In this document: positions 10,944 to 18,656 of the stretch, piece by piece
Layout of the letters: the number at the start of each line of letters is the position of its first letter
How positions within the stretch are numbered: the stretch's first letter is position 1
Assembly: GCA_017301995.1 (NCBI GenBank)
Contig: JAFLEH010000002.1
Coordinates: 284,839-348,838 of the forward strand
From: Verrucomicrobiota bacterium
GTDB lineage: Bacteria > Verrucomicrobiota > Verrucomicrobiia > Verrucomicrobiales > Akkermansiaceae
DNA: 64,000 nucleotides
Reading direction: 5' to 3'
The notes under the pieces: generated by a model
What the model saw: only the letters and a program-made list of their open reading frames with translations
Databases searched by the model: none
What the model was told of the DNA's origin: nothing
Made by a program: the position numbers and the translations under genes

Positions 10944-11657
10944 ATGGACATCTACGTGCCAGGCATGCGCGACCGCCGGATTGCGGCGTCGGACGAATCG
11001 CACTCGTCGGGCGTGCAAGGGGGGTCCCGACGGCCGATCTTCGGCGACGGCACAGCCGCGAGGCGCGCCGGCGATGCCGCGCACGGGGTGTTCGACCTGC
11101 GGAGATACCGCACCGGGCGGGATCCGCGGATCATCAGCACCGTCGTGCTCCATCAGACGGCGGTGGCTTCGGTTAGGTCGTTGCCGCCGGTGGCCACCGA
11201 TCACGACATCGCCAGCGAGCACGTCTTCGACCACATGATCGCGCACTTCGTCGTCTGCGCGGATGGGTCGCTCGTTTACACCCACGACGTCGAGCACATC
11301 CTGAACGACGCCGGCGGCAGGTTCGGAATCGATATCGAGTTCGAAGGCGATTTCGGCAATGATCCCGAACCTGCGGAACCGCGGCTGGGCACGGCGGCGA
11401 TCGAGGCGGGAAGGCGGCTGCTGCTTTGGCTGGACGGATACCTGCCGGCGTTGTCCCACATCCATCCGCACGGCCAGGTCCAGCGCGGCGCGGGCGGAAA
11501 GCTGCACAGTTGCTGCGGGCCCGACATCTGGATGAACATCGGCGAATGGGCGGTTAGACGGCTGGGCTGGATCTGCGACACCCCGGTCGCCTCCTACCCC
11601 AACCACGGCATCTCCCCCCGCCAGCGCAACACCGCTTACGATCGGCAGCTTCCGTAA
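10944..11657 (+). CDS. N-acetylmuramoyl-L-alanine amidase (amidase_2/PGRP)-like protein
   Basis: The 237-residue product resembles zinc amidases that cut the lactyl-peptide bond of peptidoglycan. Visible landmarks are VVLHQTAV (His70, first zinc ligand), AHFVVCADGSLVYTHD, GIDIEFEG, SHIHPHGQ (His172/174/176, one of which would be the second ligand) and SCCGPDIWMN (Cys190/191, in the place of the third ligand). ATG 10944 is preferred to an earlier ATG at 10887 because the upstream part looks noncoding and abuts the previous gene. No signal peptide or membrane segment is visible, unlike housekeeping amidases. It may act in the cytoplasm, be released by lysis, or be a phage-derived endolysin relative. 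Catalytic assignment is by motif only. Confidence 0.65.
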   Translation: MDIYVPGMRDRRIAASDESHSSGVQGGSRRPIFGDGTAARRAGDAAHGVFDLRRYRTGRDPRIISTVVLHQTAVASVRSLPPVATDHDIASEHVFDHMIAHFVVCADGSLVYTHDVEHILNDAGGRFGIDIEFEGDFGNDPEPAEPRLGTAAIEAGRRLLLWLDGYLPALSHIHPHGQVQRGAGGKLHSCCGPDIWMNIGEWAVRRLGWICDTPVASYPNHGISPRQRNTAYDRQLP

Positions 11658-11766
11658 GGGGGGTGGTCGTGCCGGGGGGTGCTCCGGTCTGTCAAGACAC
11701 CCAACCGCGTAGCTCGGGGCAGATCGGGGTTGACATCCGGGATGGAAGGGGCAGGTTTTCCGCCGC

Positions 11767-12465
11767 ATGAAGCGTCTTATCATTGGCTTGGTCGGGTTGG
11801 TCCAACTGCTTTCGTTCGCGCACGGCGCGGTGGCGGTTCGGGTGTTGGCGTGGGATCAGGAAATCGCGGAGCGCAAGCTCAGTCTGGTGAACGGCGACGG
11901 CCTGGTGCCGATCCTCAACATGCATCCCCAGAAGCGCACCGGGGTGTTGCGTCTCAAGGGCGAGGGCGGTGTGATCGTGCGGGCCACCGACAAGGGCAAC
12001 GGTCCCGACGGGAAACCGCTCGAACTGCGGTGTACCGTGGCCGAAACGATCAAGCGGCCGCTGCTGCTGCTGCTGCCCGACGAAAAGCACGCCACCGGAT
12101 TGCGCGGCATGGTGATCGACGACGGCACCGAGGGGTTCGGCTGGGGGTCATACCGGTTTTTCAACACCACGAAGATGGAAATGGTGGTGCAGTTCGAGCA
12201 GAAGGCGATCCGTGTGCCGGGTGGTTGGAAACCGACCACGTTCCAACTCAACGGCGACGCCCGCGGCATCGGAGTGCGGGTGGCGTTGGCCGAGTCGATC
12301 GAGCAGCCGCTCTACTCGGCGGTGTGGGAGCATGATCCGAACGTACGGACCGTCGTTTTCATGGTTCCCGGCGATGATCCCCGGTTGAGCCCGGTGGCGT
12401 TCAAGGCAATCCCCGAAGATAAGAACGCGGTGGCCGCGGAACTGAAGGAAGCGGCGGGCGAGTGA
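11767..12465 (+). CDS. Small secreted protein, function unknown (distant relative at 51224)
   Basis: This 232-residue protein has a clear signal peptide (MKRLIIGLVGLVQLLSFAHG) and no other motif I can name. It contains a beta-rich body with RPLLLLLPDEKHATGLRGMV, a GSYRFFNTTKMEMVVQF segment and a charged Ala/Glu-rich end. The order of features (leader, short RVL strand, LLLP-D/E-x-K strand, GxxRxxN strand, late aromatic SAVWE/QSW segment) matches the secreted protein at 51224, so the two look like distant members of one family. It stands alone between the amidase-like gene and the ABC transporter gene, with about 110 bp upstream. Confidence 0.7.
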   Translation: MKRLIIGLVGLVQLLSFAHGAVAVRVLAWDQEIAERKLSLVNGDGLVPILNMHPQKRTGVLRLKGEGGVIVRATDKGNGPDGKPLELRCTVAETIKRPLLLLLPDEKHATGLRGMVIDDGTEGFGWGSYRFFNTTKMEMVVQFEQKAIRVPGGWKPTTFQLNGDARGIGVRVALAESIEQPLYSAVWEHDPNVRTVVFMVPGDDPRLSPVAFKAIPEDKNAVAAELKEAAGE

Positions 12466-12574
12466 CCCGCAATCCTTCTGCCGCAAGGGGCGCGGGAAAT
12501 TTTCGGCAATCCGCTGAAAAGCATTGCGTTCCGACGTTCGATGGGTCAGAACGGCGCGGGAAATGTTTAACCCT

Positions 12575-12589
12575 CCCGTAATATACGGG
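12575..12589. other. Short hairpin CCCGTA-ATA-TACGGG
   Basis: A perfect 6-bp stem with a 3-base loop sits 26 bp before the ABC transporter start. The following sequence (GAGCTTGCATTTTT) has a late T run, so it could be a weak terminator for the preceding gene or a structured leader of the transporter mRNA. I cannot tell which. Confidence 0.3.
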
Positions 12590-12614
12590 GAGCTTGCATT
12601 TTTGAGGTTCGCGC

Positions 12615-14324
12615 ATGCTTCGAGACAAACTTCATACCATCCGGATTACCTGGCGGCGCTTCCGGCGCACGCTCGGTACCCTTGTGAAGTCGGAGTACGG
12701 CCCGCGGGCGCTGGGGTTTGTGATCGTGCTGGTCATCTGTATGGTCGGGATCAACGCGCTGAACGTGATCAACAGCTACGTGGGGCGGGATTTCATGTCG
12801 TCGATCGAGCACCGCAACGAGTCCGGATTTTGGAAAAACGCGTGGCTTTACATCGCGGTGTTCGGCGGTTCCACGGCGGTGGCGGTATTCTATCGGTTCG
12901 CGGAGGAACGGCTGGGATTGGTCTGGCGGGAACAACTGACCCGCAGACTGGCCGGTTTCTATCTCAGCGCGAGGACGTATTACCGGCTGGATGGCGCCAC
13001 CGGCGTGGCCAATCCCGACCAGCGGATCGCCGATGACGTGAGGGCGTTTACCACGACCACACTTTCGTTCACGCTGCTGGTGCTCAACGGGACGCTGGCG
13101 GCGCTGTCGTTTTCCGGGGTTTTGTGGAGCATCAGCCCGCGGCTGTTCGCGGTGGCGGTGGGCTATGCGATCTGCGGATCCGCCCTAACGGTGCTGCTGG
13201 GCAAACCGCTGATCCGGCTGAATTACCGCCAGCTCGATATGGAGGCGTCCTTCCGCGCGGAGCTGATTCACGTCCGGGAAAATTCGGAGTCCATTGCGCT
13301 GGCGCACCGTGAAGGCCGGTTCCGGACCCGCATCAGCCACCGAATCGACGATCTGGCGGAGAATTTCCGCCGGATCATCAGCGTGAACCGCAACCTCGGA
13401 TTCTTCACCACCGGCTACAACTACATGATCCAGATCATCCCGGCCCTGGTGGTGGCGCCGATGTTCATCCGCGGAGAACTGCGTGACTTCGGCGTGATCA
13501 CCCAGTCGGCGATGGCGTTTTCGACGCTGTTGGGCGCGCTCTCGCTGATTGTTACGCAGTTCCAGTCGATCTCCGCGTTCACCGCGGTCACCGCCCGGCT
13601 CAACGGACTGAGCGAGGCGATGGAGGACGCCCACGCCACCAAACCGTCCAACATCGTGGTCGAGGAAATGCCCGACCGGATAGAGTATGAAAACGTCGAT
13701 CTAACGAGCCAGGATGGAAGGCGGCGGCTGATCGAAAGCCTGAGCGTCCGGATCCGCCGCGGCGAGCGCTGGGTCGTGACCGGCCACGATGACGCGCCGA
13801 AGGTCGCGTTGCTGCGGGCTACGGCTGGGATCTGGGAAAATGGCAGCGGCCGGATCGTGCGGCCGACCCTCGACGAGGTGCTGTTTCTCCCGGAACGTCC
13901 CTATCTGCCGCCCGGCGTGCTGTGGGACATCCTGGTGCGGGCCGACAACGACCAGCGCACCGCCAAGGTTGACGTTCTATCCGCTCTCGAGCGACTTGAA
14001 CTCGCGGAGGTGGTCAACCGCGTGGGCGGCCTGAAGGCCGACGAGGACTGGGACGATCTGCTCTCGATCGGCGAACAGCACCTGCTTTCTGTGGTTAGAA
14101 TCCTGTTGGCCAAGCCGTCGTTCGTGGTGCTGGACCGTCCGGGCAGCGCGCTGCCCAAGGAGCAGATCCTGCGAATTCTCGATTTGCTCAAGGAACACGG
14201 CATGGGGGTTCTTGTGCTGGCGAAAAACGGCGAGAGCGGCATCCCGTTCGATGGTTACCTCGACCTGCCCGGCGATGGACGCTGGACCGTGGAGCGCCAC
14301 GGAGCGGATGGAAATCCCGTTTGA
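12615..14324 (+). CDS. ABC half-transporter (SbmA/BacA- or ABCD-like) with degenerate ATPase motifs
   Basis: The 569-residue product has an N-terminal membrane domain with about six predicted helices (first around residues 31-53, last around 295-313) and the EYGPRALGF...RDF pattern of the ABC_membrane_2 group (YddA, SbmA/BacA, peroxisomal ABCD). A C-terminal nucleotide-binding domain follows from about residue 350. That domain is eroded. The P-loop reads GHDDAPKV (390-397), keeping Lys396 but lacking the conserved glycines and the Ser/Thr after Lys. Walker B is FVVLDRPGSAL with Arg508 where the catalytic Glu should be. The signature LSIGEQ (483-488) is recognisable. The reading frame is intact, so this is not simple decay. 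It may be an ATP-independent transporter or a scaffold; substrate unknown. Confidence 0.85.
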   Translation: MLRDKLHTIRITWRRFRRTLGTLVKSEYGPRALGFVIVLVICMVGINALNVINSYVGRDFMSSIEHRNESGFWKNAWLYIAVFGGSTAVAVFYRFAEERLGLVWREQLTRRLAGFYLSARTYYRLDGATGVANPDQRIADDVRAFTTTTLSFTLLVLNGTLAALSFSGVLWSISPRLFAVAVGYAICGSALTVLLGKPLIRLNYRQLDMEASFRAELIHVRENSESIALAHREGRFRTRISHRIDDLAENFRRIISVNRNLGFFTTGYNYMIQIIPALVVAPMFIRGELRDFGVITQSAMAFSTLLGALSLIVTQFQSISAFTAVTARLNGLSEAMEDAHATKPSNIVVEEMPDRIEYENVDLTSQDGRRRLIESLSVRIRRGERWVVTGHDDAPKVALLRATAGIWENGSGRIVRPTLDEVLFLPERPYLPPGVLWDILVRADNDQRTAKVDVLSALERLELAEVVNRVGGLKADEDWDDLLSIGEQHLLSVVRILLAKPSFVVLDRPGSALPKEQILRILDLLKEHGMGVLVLAKNGESGIPFDGYLDLPGDGRWTVERHGADGNPV

Positions 14325-14340
14325 TATCAAAGTTGCCGGA

Positions 14341-16941
14341 TCATTCCGCCTCAAGCCTCCGGCCGAAGATCCGCAACTCGGCGGGCTCGAACAGCGGCGA
14401 TGACCTGCGGTTGGTCTTCTCGATCTTCAGAAAGCGAAACCTGCGGTCCCGCATGGACGGGTCCACTTCGACGCGGGTCAGTTCTTTTGGCGCGGTTGCG
14501 ATCTCTGGCGTCAGACGACTCCATGACTTGCCGTCGTCCGACCCGAAAAACGCGGTGTCCTGGGTCCGGTTCTCGAAATTGAGCCGGCCTTCCATGGCGA
14601 ACGCGGTGGCGGAAAACCGGAAACCCTCGCCGAAGTCGAAAACATAATTGAGATCCCTGGCTAGCAGATAGACCGGGAAGGTGTCGTCGTTGTTGTCGGA
14701 TAGAAGAGCGATGTCAGCCCCGATGTCCGAGGAAGCGACGATCCGCGGAAAATCCATGCTGCCGTCCGGAAGCAGCGGGGTAAGGGGCTCCAACCGGTCG
14801 AATGCGGATTGCAGGTCTGATAGCATCTTTGCGAATACCGACTCATCCGGCACCGCAACCGAACGGACAGCGTCGTCGTAAATCGCTTTGGCCCGCCGGA
14901 CTCCGGCCTCGACATAGTCGGTTTGCGGATCGTGGGCTTCGGCGACCTTCGCAAGGGCGCTGGCGCGGTCGGCCGTGACGATGATCCGGACTTTCCGCGC
15001 GGTGGCGCATTGTCCGTCGTCGGCGGTCACGATGAAGGTGAATTCGCCCGCCACCGCCGGTTGCCACTGAAAATCGCCGGTCTTTGGGTCTAGCGTCGCT
15101 CCGCTTGGCAGGTCGGAGGAGATGATTCTAACCGGCCCGCCATCCGCGGCAAAACCGAGTTTTACGGGAGCGCCCGCGTAAGCGATCAGGCGCCGGTCGC
15201 CACCGCCATCGCGGAATGCGGGCGTGCCGATGCGGGTGTCCGGCTTGCGGACCAGTTGGTCGAGGTCCATCTGATAATCCGGCGATCCCCGCACGGTGAA
15301 AAACACGATGTTGATGAACCGCTCGAGAGGACCCATGGTGTAGGAGACCGTCCGCCATTCGCCATGCGTGTTAGGCAGCAGCCAGGGCTTGCGGAATCCC
15401 GACATCGCGATTTCCGCCGAACCCGTCGTGCGGATGCGGAGCAGGACCGATTTGCTGTCGGTATCACAACTCAGCACGGCAAGGCGCGATCCGGCGGGAG
15501 TGGGTTTCACTCGGACAAACGATGTGCCGCCTTCGGTGATGACGGATGCATGTTTGTCGAGCGGTGTGACCCGCTCGTCGATTTCGACAAGATCCGGTTC
15601 CTGGGCGGTCTGGGGCACCCGTGCTCCTTCGCCGGCGGCTTCTTTCGGGATGTGGATCCAATCGAAATCCGAATTGACGATCCGCTTTCGGAACGCCTCG
15701 TCGTAGTAGGGGAACTTTTCCGCCACATTGACGCCCAGGCGGTAGGTTAGATAGTAGTGGGCGTCCCAGATATCAAGCCCACGGATGCGGCCGCGGTAGT
15801 TGTCGGCGATGCGTGGATAGATCTGGTGGACCGTTCCGTCCTGCGCGATGTCCGAGGCCGTGGGAATCCACGGCGTGTCATAGCCGAGCATGAAACGGCA
15901 GAAATAGTCGGCTGCCGCCGGGATTCGGTTGTCGAGAAACGCGTAGGGAGGCACCGCGTCCGGCCTGTTCGATAGCTCGCCGGTTTTTGGATCCACCTTG
16001 GATTCCTGGGCGTTGAGCATGCGCGAGATGTTCATGAATATTTCCGCATCATCCGCCGCGTGGGCTTGGTCGCGGCCCATTTCCACCAGTTGGACGATCG
16101 GAGGCGATACCTTTTCGCCCGTGATGGCGTTGCGGTCCACCAACCGGGCCAGATCCCGGATTGAAAAACTCCAGCCCTTGTTGGGCGCGTCCTTGTTGAC
16201 CGTGAACCATTCGATCCGTTTGGCGTAATTGGTCCGATCATTGGTGAAAATATAACATGAAATCGCGGCGGCCATCGGATAGCCCGCCTGATTCATGAAA
16301 TGGCCGTTGCGGTCGAAGAAGGTGGTCGCCGCCGGCATCACGAAGTTGCGCGTGAAAACCTCGGTGTCGGTGGCCGACCATGTGAGGTCCGGCCATGGCG
16401 CCTCCGTATAGCGCATCAGTTCCGCCGCAGCGACCAGGGTTTGCACCGGATAGGACGCGTGGATGTGATCCTCGGAAAAGCTCTTGAATTTCTTCGGATC
16501 GAGCTTCGCCCAGGTGCGGATGATGTTCATGGCATTCGCCCGGTGGCATTGTTTGGCGGTGAACCAATACATCAGCGCCTGACGCATCGCCTTGTCGGCG
16601 TCCCCCTTGAGCCGGGCCTCCATGCCGCGGCTGTCGAAGGTGTCGGAATCCGGTTTCGACGGATCCTTGGTGCTTTGGTTGCGGCACGACACCTTTTCCG
16701 CCGAATTCGGGTGCGCCGCGAGTTTCTGATAGGCAGAGAACCACGGATCCCGTTTGGCGATGACTTGCGCCCGGGCGTTTTCGAGCTTCTCCTTCGTCAG
16801 ACCGATACCCGGGTGGACGAAGCCCGACACCGTTGTGCCGCGGATCGCGACTTTCGGGCTGGGCTCGGGCGCTGCATCTGCGGCGTGTCCCGCGGTGACC
16901 GTCGCGGCGAGGATGAAGGTCAGGCGGAGGAGGCGATTCAT
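14341..16941 (-). CDS. Secreted multidomain polysaccharide lyase-like protein (alginate-lyase fold, Ig-like and discoidin-like domains)
   Basis: This 866-residue exported protein has a signal peptide (MNRLLRLTFILAATVTAGHA). An alpha-helical domain follows of the alginate_lyase/chondroitin AC-lyase type (about residues 60-420), with NGHFMNQAGYPMAAAIS and YWFTAKQCHRANAMNIIRTW as the most typical parts. Next comes a beta-rich segment, a putative Ig domain of the He_PIG kind (SSDLPSGATLDPKTGDFQWQ), and a C-terminal discoidin-like beta-sandwich with FFGSDDGKSWSRL and EPAELRIFGRR. It is the last gene of a four-gene minus-strand operon and starts 22 bases after the stop of the propeller enzyme. The substrate is probably an acidic or arabinose-bearing polysaccharide; the exact PL family is not determined. 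Confidence 0.78.
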   Translation of the reverse strand: MNRLLRLTFILAATVTAGHAADAAPEPSPKVAIRGTTVSGFVHPGIGLTKEKLENARAQVIAKRDPWFSAYQKLAAHPNSAEKVSCRNQSTKDPSKPDSDTFDSRGMEARLKGDADKAMRQALMYWFTAKQCHRANAMNIIRTWAKLDPKKFKSFSEDHIHASYPVQTLVAAAELMRYTEAPWPDLTWSATDTEVFTRNFVMPAATTFFDRNGHFMNQAGYPMAAAISCYIFTNDRTNYAKRIEWFTVNKDAPNKGWSFSIRDLARLVDRNAITGEKVSPPIVQLVEMGRDQAHAADDAEIFMNISRMLNAQESKVDPKTGELSNRPDAVPPYAFLDNRIPAAADYFCRFMLGYDTPWIPTASDIAQDGTVHQIYPRIADNYRGRIRGLDIWDAHYYLTYRLGVNVAEKFPYYDEAFRKRIVNSDFDWIHIPKEAAGEGARVPQTAQEPDLVEIDERVTPLDKHASVITEGGTSFVRVKPTPAGSRLAVLSCDTDSKSVLLRIRTTGSAEIAMSGFRKPWLLPNTHGEWRTVSYTMGPLERFINIVFFTVRGSPDYQMDLDQLVRKPDTRIGTPAFRDGGGDRRLIAYAGAPVKLGFAADGGPVRIISSDLPSGATLDPKTGDFQWQPAVAGEFTFIVTADDGQCATARKVRIIVTADRASALAKVAEAHDPQTDYVEAGVRRAKAIYDDAVRSVAVPDESVFAKMLSDLQSAFDRLEPLTPLLPDGSMDFPRIVASSDIGADIALLSDNNDDTFPVYLLARDLNYVFDFGEGFRFSATAFAMEGRLNFENRTQDTAFFGSDDGKSWSRLTPEIATAPKELTRVEVDPSMRDRRFRFLKIEKTNRRSSPLFEPAELRIFGRRLEAE

Positions 16942-16963
16942 GTATTGGCTAGAATGCGGTCGA

Positions 16964-18613
16964 TCAGGGAAGCTTCGGCAAGGCGACTTTCAGAACATCT
17001 CCCGCAGGAGCGCCTTCGATGGCGATTTCCAGATTGGGAGTCGCATCTGGCGGCGCGATTTCCGCCGGAACGCTGAACGCCACATCGGCGTCGGCATAGG
17101 GTTGCAAAGGGGAAACCTTCGCAGTGACTGTGAACGGCTTTTGCCCCTCGGTTCGGACGGTTAGGTTGATTTTCGTGGCAGGCGCTGGTGCCAGCCCGAA
17201 GTTCCCTACCGTGACTGTCAGTTCCCGTTTGCCAGCCCGGAGCGCACCGGGTTTAACGGTTCCGTGGGCGCTGAGAAGCGGATACTCGGTCGGTTCCGCG
17301 GGAAGCGTGGCATAACCGAAGACCAGCTTTCCTTTTCGGTCCTGGGCGAGCAGCTTCGCGGTGTGGTCGTTAGGGGTGAAGCCGCAATCCGCGGCCGCAA
17401 ACTCCGCGACCAGGCGGGAACCGTTGGATTTGGTTGAAAGCGGTGCGGCGGCCTTCCCGAAGTCAACACGGTTAGGCGCTCCGAAGCGCAGGCTGGAGGG
17501 ATCGATCTCCCGGGCGGGATCGAAACCGGCCTCCGGCTCGATCGCTATCGCAAAGCGGTCCTCTTGTTTGCGGATGAGCACGGTACGCGGCGGCGTGATG
17601 CCCACGACGATGGCTTTGGAACTGTGTGTGTCGTTGGGTTTGTCCACTTCCTTGGCATCGTCGATCACGGCGAACAGCATGTGGGTGGCGCGCCCCTTCG
17701 CGTCCTGGATCACCCTGGGGCGTTCGATCTTGTGCCAATCCTCCACGGAGCCGTCATCGTGACGGAAAATGCCGGGACCGTAGGCAAGTCCCTGGTCCCA
17801 GTCCCAATGCTGGCCGTCGCGCGAGCGCAGATAGTAGGCGGCGCGGCCGAACCAATCGTTCACGATCAGATTGTATTGCACATCGTCTTTCCACACGACC
17901 GGATCCTCGAAGCGCGCCGCACGGACGGGTGGATAGGCCGAACGGTTGGATACCCGGCGGAATGGCTCCTTGTTGCCGTCCTTGCTGATCCATATCTCCC
18001 CGGTGCGTGAAACCATCAGATAGCTGCCATCGGACCGCCGTGCGAAGGTGCAGTTGCTCATGTCAACATTGCTCCGGCCGCGGGTGTCGAAGTCCAGAGT
18101 GCCGCGGGTCCATGGCCCGTCCAGCGATGGCGCGCGGTAGCAGCCGTTGATGATATATAAAATCCAGGTGCCGTCCTTGGCCTGATAGGCGGTGACATTG
18201 TGCCCTTTGCCGATCTCCTTCACCACCTTGTAGGGGCCGCTGGGTCGGTCGGAAACGGCGTGGACCACTGTGGAATTGGGCCACTCGAAGTGCCCTTTCG
18301 GGGAGCTTTCCGGCCAGCGCACGACGAAGTTGTGATACTTGCCGTCCGGGCCTTTCACCACGGAAGTGCACCAATATGAGAACTCCGCGTCCTCCACACC
18401 ATTGGCCACATCACGCGGCTTGACCGCGTCCACGCCCCAAACATCGGAACGCAGCGGCGCGTTGGGCTTCATCGGCAGGAACCGGTGGATGAACTGTCCG
18501 CCACGGACCATGCCGTCGGGCACGACATATGTGGACTTGCCATATTGGGCGTGGGCGGTTGGGGTCACGGCGAAAGCCGCGAGGACGGCAACAGTGCGCA
18601 TGCGGGGTGTCAT
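16964..18613 (-). CDS. Secreted five-bladed beta-propeller glycoside hydrolase-like protein (GH43/GH117-like)
   Basis: The 549-residue product carries a signal peptide (MRTVAVLAAFAVTPTAHA after a possible MTP start at 18613). A propeller domain follows with repeating DGKYHNFVVRW, DGTWILYIINGCY, DGSYLMVSRTGEIWISKDG and ARFEDPVVWKDDVQYNLIVND blocks. This is the arrangement of GH43/GH117-type enzymes acting on arabinose- or galactose-containing glycans. After about residue 330 comes a beta-sandwich tail with ELTVTVGNFG, similar to CARDB-like modules. It is third in an operon with the GH51 enzyme 44 bases upstream and the lyase 22 bases downstream. Catalytic acidic residues could not be assigned with certainty, so activity is inferred from fold and neighbours. 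Confidence 0.7.
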   Translation of the reverse strand: MTPRMRTVAVLAAFAVTPTAHAQYGKSTYVVPDGMVRGGQFIHRFLPMKPNAPLRSDVWGVDAVKPRDVANGVEDAEFSYWCTSVVKGPDGKYHNFVVRWPESSPKGHFEWPNSTVVHAVSDRPSGPYKVVKEIGKGHNVTAYQAKDGTWILYIINGCYRAPSLDGPWTRGTLDFDTRGRSNVDMSNCTFARRSDGSYLMVSRTGEIWISKDGNKEPFRRVSNRSAYPPVRAARFEDPVVWKDDVQYNLIVNDWFGRAAYYLRSRDGQHWDWDQGLAYGPGIFRHDDGSVEDWHKIERPRVIQDAKGRATHMLFAVIDDAKEVDKPNDTHSSKAIVVGITPPRTVLIRKQEDRFAIAIEPEAGFDPAREIDPSSLRFGAPNRVDFGKAAAPLSTKSNGSRLVAEFAAADCGFTPNDHTAKLLAQDRKGKLVFGYATLPAEPTEYPLLSAHGTVKPGALRAGKRELTVTVGNFGLAPAPATKINLTVRTEGQKPFTVTAKVSPLQPYADADVAFSVPAEIAPPDATPNLEIAIEGAPAGDVLKVALPKLP

Positions 18614-18656
18614 TGGGTAAAAATGTATGAATTCCGGGATATCTACCAGCCAAATG

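Noticed and set aside
10293..11783. Long minus-strand open frame (496 codons) across the ends of two plus-strand genes
   Set aside because: Covers parts of two supported genes in antisense, has no domain and an Arg/Pro/His-rich composition typical of frame shadows.
12615..14324. ABC transporter gene considered a pseudogene
   Set aside because: Motifs are degenerate but the frame is fully open over 569 codons, and the membrane domain and signature motif are preserved.
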